Below, in pieces: positions 60,391-64,000 of a stretch of DNA of 64,000 bases. Below the pieces are notes generated by a model that was not told the DNA's origin, did no database searches, and was given only the letters and a program-made list of their open reading frames with translations. Position numbers and translations under genes: made by a program. This stretch comes from Isoperla grammatica. Taxonomy: Eukaryota; Arthropoda; Insecta; Plecoptera; Perlodidae. The DNA is taken from assembly GCA_945910005.1 (NCBI GenBank), contig OX246740.1:59780646-59844645 (forward strand). Reading direction: 5' to 3'. Position 1 is the stretch's first letter. The number at the start of each line of letters is the position of its first letter.

Positions 60391-61265
60391 TGTCTCAAAC
60401 ACCCTCACATGCAGCTATAGGGTTCGAGGCCCGGGCCTGCTGTCTCAAACACCCTCACATGCGGCTATAGGGTTCGAGGCCCGGGCCTGCTGTCTCAAAC
60501 ACCCTTACATGCAGCTATAGGGTTCGAGGCCCGGGCCTGCTGTCTCAAACACCCTCACATGCAGCTATAGGGTGGCTTAGGGTTCGAGGCCCGGGCCTGC
60601 TGTCTCAAACACCCTTACATGCAGCTATAGGGTTCGAGGCCCGGGCCTGCTGTCTCAAACACCCTCACATGCGGCTATTGGGTTCGAGGCCCGGGCCTGC
60701 TGTCTCAAACACCCTTACATGCAGCTATAGGGTTCGAGGCCCGGGCCTGCTGTCTCAAACACCCTCACATGCGGCTATAGGGTTCGAGGCCCGGGCCTGC
60801 TGTCTCAAACACCCTTACATGCAGCTATAGGGTTCGAGGCCCGGGCCTGCTGTCTCAAACACCCTCACATGCGGCTATAGGGTTCGAGGCCCGGGCCTGC
60901 TGTCTCAAACACCCTTACATGCAGCTATAGGGTTCGAGGCCCGGGCCTGCTGTCTCAAACACCCTCACATGCGGCTATTGGGTTCGAGGCCCGGGCCTGC
61001 TGTCTCAAACACCCTTACATGCAGCTATAGGGTTCGAGGCCCGGGCCTGCTGTCTCAAACACCCTCACATATGCAGCTATAGGGTTCGAGGCCCGGGCCT
61101 GCTGTCTCAAACACCCTCACATGCGGCTATAGGGTTCGAGGCCCGGGCCTGCTGTCTCAAACACCCTTACATGCAGCTATAGGGTTCGAGGCCCGGGCCT
61201 GCTGTCTCAAACACCCTCACATATGCAGCTATAGGGTGGCTTATAGGGTTCGAGGCCCGGGTCTG
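60391..61265 (+). repeat. 50-bp minisatellite with a B-box-like motif per unit, about 17 copies
   Basis: Units contain TGTCTCAAACACCCT, ACATGCAGCTATAGG and GGTTCGAGGCCCGGGCC. GGTTCGAGGCC is the same B-box form as in the SINE at 43058. Sub-variants (CTTACATGCAG/CTCACATGCGG) alternate, giving a 100-bp dimer over much of the array. Two units have an insertion (GTGGCTTA). Confidence 0.96.
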
Positions 61266-61640
61266 TGCCCACGAGGATACGGAAAGAGCCAACTCTGACA
61301 GTCGTGTTGTCGACACAGCTTGGGGTAACTACTATTGCGGTATAGAGTGACGGGGCCTCGAACCCAGGGCATCCAGTCCTCGAACTATGGGCGTCGCAAC
61401 CATTATGGTTATTAATACGGCCGCGTATGGGGGGGGGGGATGTTATCTAACCGATGTCAGCACACCAGGTCGGTGTGTAATACGTGTAACTGTGGACATC
61501 AAACGAAGCGAGTTGCCGCATCTGCATAAATAGCCCATCAGTGACTCGGGTTTTTGCATATCCAAGGTTAACAATATTCCATTACGACTAATTGAAATGC
61601 ACATTGGCATTCTTACTGAATCATTTGAGACCAGACGCCC

Positions 61641-61643
<3 letters not shown>
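61266..61643. other. short spacer
   Basis: Unique sequence with a poly-G run at 61429-61439. No gene. Confidence 0.5.
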
Positions 61644-61697
<54 letters not shown>

Positions 61698-61848
61698 TCT
61701 TGCGTCACTTACTGTAATGATCGTAGTGTCGCATGGAGCCGTAGGGACGTCTTTCATAGCGGGACCCTCCCTACACCACCACTGTTACACTTGTCTACAA
61801 CAACAAGCACAGTAGTAACGTGTTGCTTGTGTTATACACTTACAGGTA

Positions 61849-61913
<65 letters not shown>

Positions 61914-62064
61914 TCTTGCGTCACTTACTGTAATGATCGTAGTGTCGCATGGAGCCGTAGGGACGTCTTTCATAGCGGGACCCTCCCTACACCACCACTG
62001 TTACACTTGTCTACAACAACAAGCACAGTAGTAACGTGTTGCTTGTGTTATACACTTACAGGTA

Positions 62065-62113
<49 letters not shown>

Positions 62114-62264
62114 TCTTGCGTCACTTACTGTAATGATCGTAGTGTCGCATGGAGCCGTAGGGACGTCTTTCATAGCGGGACCCTCCCTACACCACCACTG
62201 TTACACTTGTCTACAACAACAAGCACAGTAGTAACGTGTTGCTTGTGTTATACACTTACAGGTA

Positions 62265-62327
<63 letters not shown>

Positions 62328-62478
62328 TCTTGCGTCACTTACTGTAATGATCGTAGTGTCGCATGGAGCCGTAGGGACGTCTTTCATAGCGGGACCCTCC
62401 CTACACCACCACTGTTACACTTGTCTACAACAACAAGCACAGTAGTAACGTGTTGCTTGTGTTATACACTTACAGGTA

Positions 62479-62541
<63 letters not shown>

Positions 62542-62692
62542 TCTTGCGTCACTTACTGTAATGATCGTAGTGTCGCATGGAGCCGTAGGGACGTCTTTCA
62601 TAGCGGGACCCTCCCTACACCACCACTGTTACACTTGTCTACAACAACAAGCACAGTAGTAACGTGTTGCTTGTGTTATACACTTACAGGTA

Positions 62693-62759
<67 letters not shown>

Positions 62760-62910
62760 TCTTGCGTCACTTACTGTAATGATCGTAGTGTCGCATGGTG
62801 CCCTAGGGACGTCTTTCATAGCGGGACCCTCCCTACACCACCACTGTTACACTTGTCTACAACAACAAGCACAGTAGTAACGTGTTGCTTGTGTTATACA
62901 CTTACAGGTA

Positions 62911-62955
<45 letters not shown>

Positions 62956-63100
62956 TCTTGCGTCACTTACTGTAATGATCGTAGTGTCGCATGGTGCCCT
63001 AGGGACGTCTTTCATAGCGGGACCCTCCCTACACCACCACTGTTACACTTGTCTACAACAACAAGCACAGTAGTAACGTGTTGCTTGTGTTACAGGCAAG
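61644..63100 (+). repeat. 200-218-bp composite satellite with (CAGA)n, 7 copies
   Basis: Each unit is a (CAGA)n tract followed by a conserved block of about 150 bp from CATCTTGCGTCACTTACTG to GTTATACACTTACAG, then GTAAGACAGACAG restarts the microsatellite. Copies 4-6 share an internal GAGAGAGAGA interruption in the microsatellite and the last two share GGTGCCCTAGG, so whole units were duplicated. The CTTACAG|GTAAG junctions fall after 61845, 62061, 62261, 62475, 62689 and 62907. The last copy ends GTTACAGGCAAG without the donor. Confidence 0.96.
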
Positions 63101-64000
63101 AGTGTTCTATACAAAAAGCGTGAACGTATCTGTAAAATAACATTCAATATCAACATTTTGAAATGATGCGGGACATAGATAATCAGCTGTTCTGTATGTC
63201 GCGGTGTGTACAGTGTACCTGAGAATGTGACGTAAGCAAAGCAACATGGCGCTGGTACGAAAGATAAATACTGGCCGGTCAAGTTCGATTACTCTCGTCT
63301 ATTTAGGTGATTGCTATTGAAAGCCTTTATTTAATTCTCTCAATCCATCCATTGATTCGCCTGGCCTGATTTATCGCCCAGGCCTTGACAGATGGCTTCC
63401 TTTGTGCATGAGGCTTTTGATGGGTTTGACGTAAACTCCAAGACTCGCGTTACCGTTGTTTCTCTCCCGCAGCTGCCCGAGTGCGTGTGTGCGTGTGCTT
63501 GCGGGGGCGGAAATGTGCGTCCGCTCTCGGTACGCATGCACGCAGGTTCGCCCTTTGATTTCAACTATATATGACGTAACAAGATGGGACACAAACATAT
63601 CCGCCCTCGCCTTGGAACAGTCCAACAGTCCAACAGTAGGAAGGTTTTTCTCTGGGAATGCAATATTTATAAATTTTACTTTTTGTTTCTCGCTGAATTG
63701 TATTGCGACTGCAATATGTGTTTTACTTATGTGACATCACATTATATTGTATCAATATTTTATTCCAGGGGGAGGGGGGAAGTTGTCACGGTAGAAAATA
63801 CTTCTTAAAGTGAGCTATGTCACCTTGACACCTTCAGGAATAGCCCCCCAAGGCGTAGTCCATAAATATCAATACCTTTCTTCTATTAATATTTTATGGC
63901 TAAATTTTTCCAATAAGGCAGATTGTCTGATTTCACTATCACACCAATAATAACTGGCATACTACCCTACAAGAATGAATGACAGAGAGAGAGTGGGGCA
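63101..64000. other. non-coding end region
   Basis: Starts with a copy of the dispersed AT-rich repeat (63112-63170). AACATGGCGC at 63243 opens a 24-codon frame only. A CpG/GTGC-rich patch at 63440-63550 and AT-rich sequence follow. No gene recognised. Confidence 0.5.

Noticed and set aside
60391..61265. CRISPR-like regular array
   Set aside because: There are no unique spacers; the whole 50-bp unit is repeated, and the context is eukaryotic. The same holds for the 72-, 83- and 85-bp arrays.

Overview
The window is animal nuclear DNA. It shows no operons, no Shine-Dalgarno-led genes and no dense coding. Instead there is a single clear protein gene, long AT-rich non-coding stretches, splice-site-like motifs, tRNA-related (SINE-like) fragments, decayed non-LTR retrotransposon pieces and an extreme load of tandem repeats. 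The coding exon belongs to the Spindly family (a dynein-dynactin adaptor at kinetochores), which points to a metazoan. A short (CCTAA)n-like run near 47.85 kb and the recurrent palindrome TAGGCCTA would fit an aquatic invertebrate, possibly an arthropod, but the taxon cannot be fixed from this sequence alone.

Layout. 1-5.2 kb: AT-rich non-coding DNA with one well-formed candidate internal exon (2033-2097). 5.2-7.7 kb: exactly 30 copies of an 83-bp minisatellite. 8.3-8.5 kb: tRNA-like duplicated element. 9.2-10.8 kb: 112-bp minisatellite. 10.9-11.2 kb: SINE/LINE debris, then a poly-C tract at 11.72 kb. 12.25-13.82 kb: Spindly-like gene, whose last codons and stop codon are the first unit of a 79-bp minisatellite (13.78-14.81 kb) that forms most of its predicted 3' UTR; a poly(A) signal lies at 14934. 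16.3-22.0 kb: a large composite satellite of 85-bp units and their 53-bp deletion derivative. 27.4-28.3 kb: a 57-bp array and an 86-bp array carrying eight perfect CRE palindromes (TGACGTCA). 33.4-38.3 kb: three abutting unrelated arrays (72, 55 and 19 bp). 38.5-39.6 kb: LINE 3' end and a SINE with an internal 119-bp triplication. 40.6-50.1 kb: smaller arrays (51, 41, 66, 13 and about 56 bp), several tRNA-like fragments, poly-G tracts and an ETS/YY1-type CpG-rich segment (48.4 kb). 54.2-54.7 kb: degenerate reverse transcriptase with a duplicated GVPQGS block, next to a SINE. 58.1-63.1 kb: a 105-bp (35-codon) array, a 50-bp array with a B-box-like motif in each unit, and a 200-218-bp composite array in which a (CAGA)n microsatellite alternates with a unique block ending in an abutting splice acceptor/donor motif.

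By my hand tally about 22 kb, roughly one third of the window, is tandem repeat from about eighteen families with unrelated unit sequences. Nearly all long open reading frames other than Spindly are by-products of these arrays: they have no ATG start, are open in several frames or strands at once, and have unit lengths that force the frame to rotate. No canonical tRNA, rRNA, CRISPR or prokaryotic system was found. The most unusual items are the minisatellite that captures a kinetochore gene's stop codon, the CRE array, the array of ratchet-point-like splice motifs, and the block-duplication history readable in the 85/53-bp, 72-bp and 41-bp arrays.
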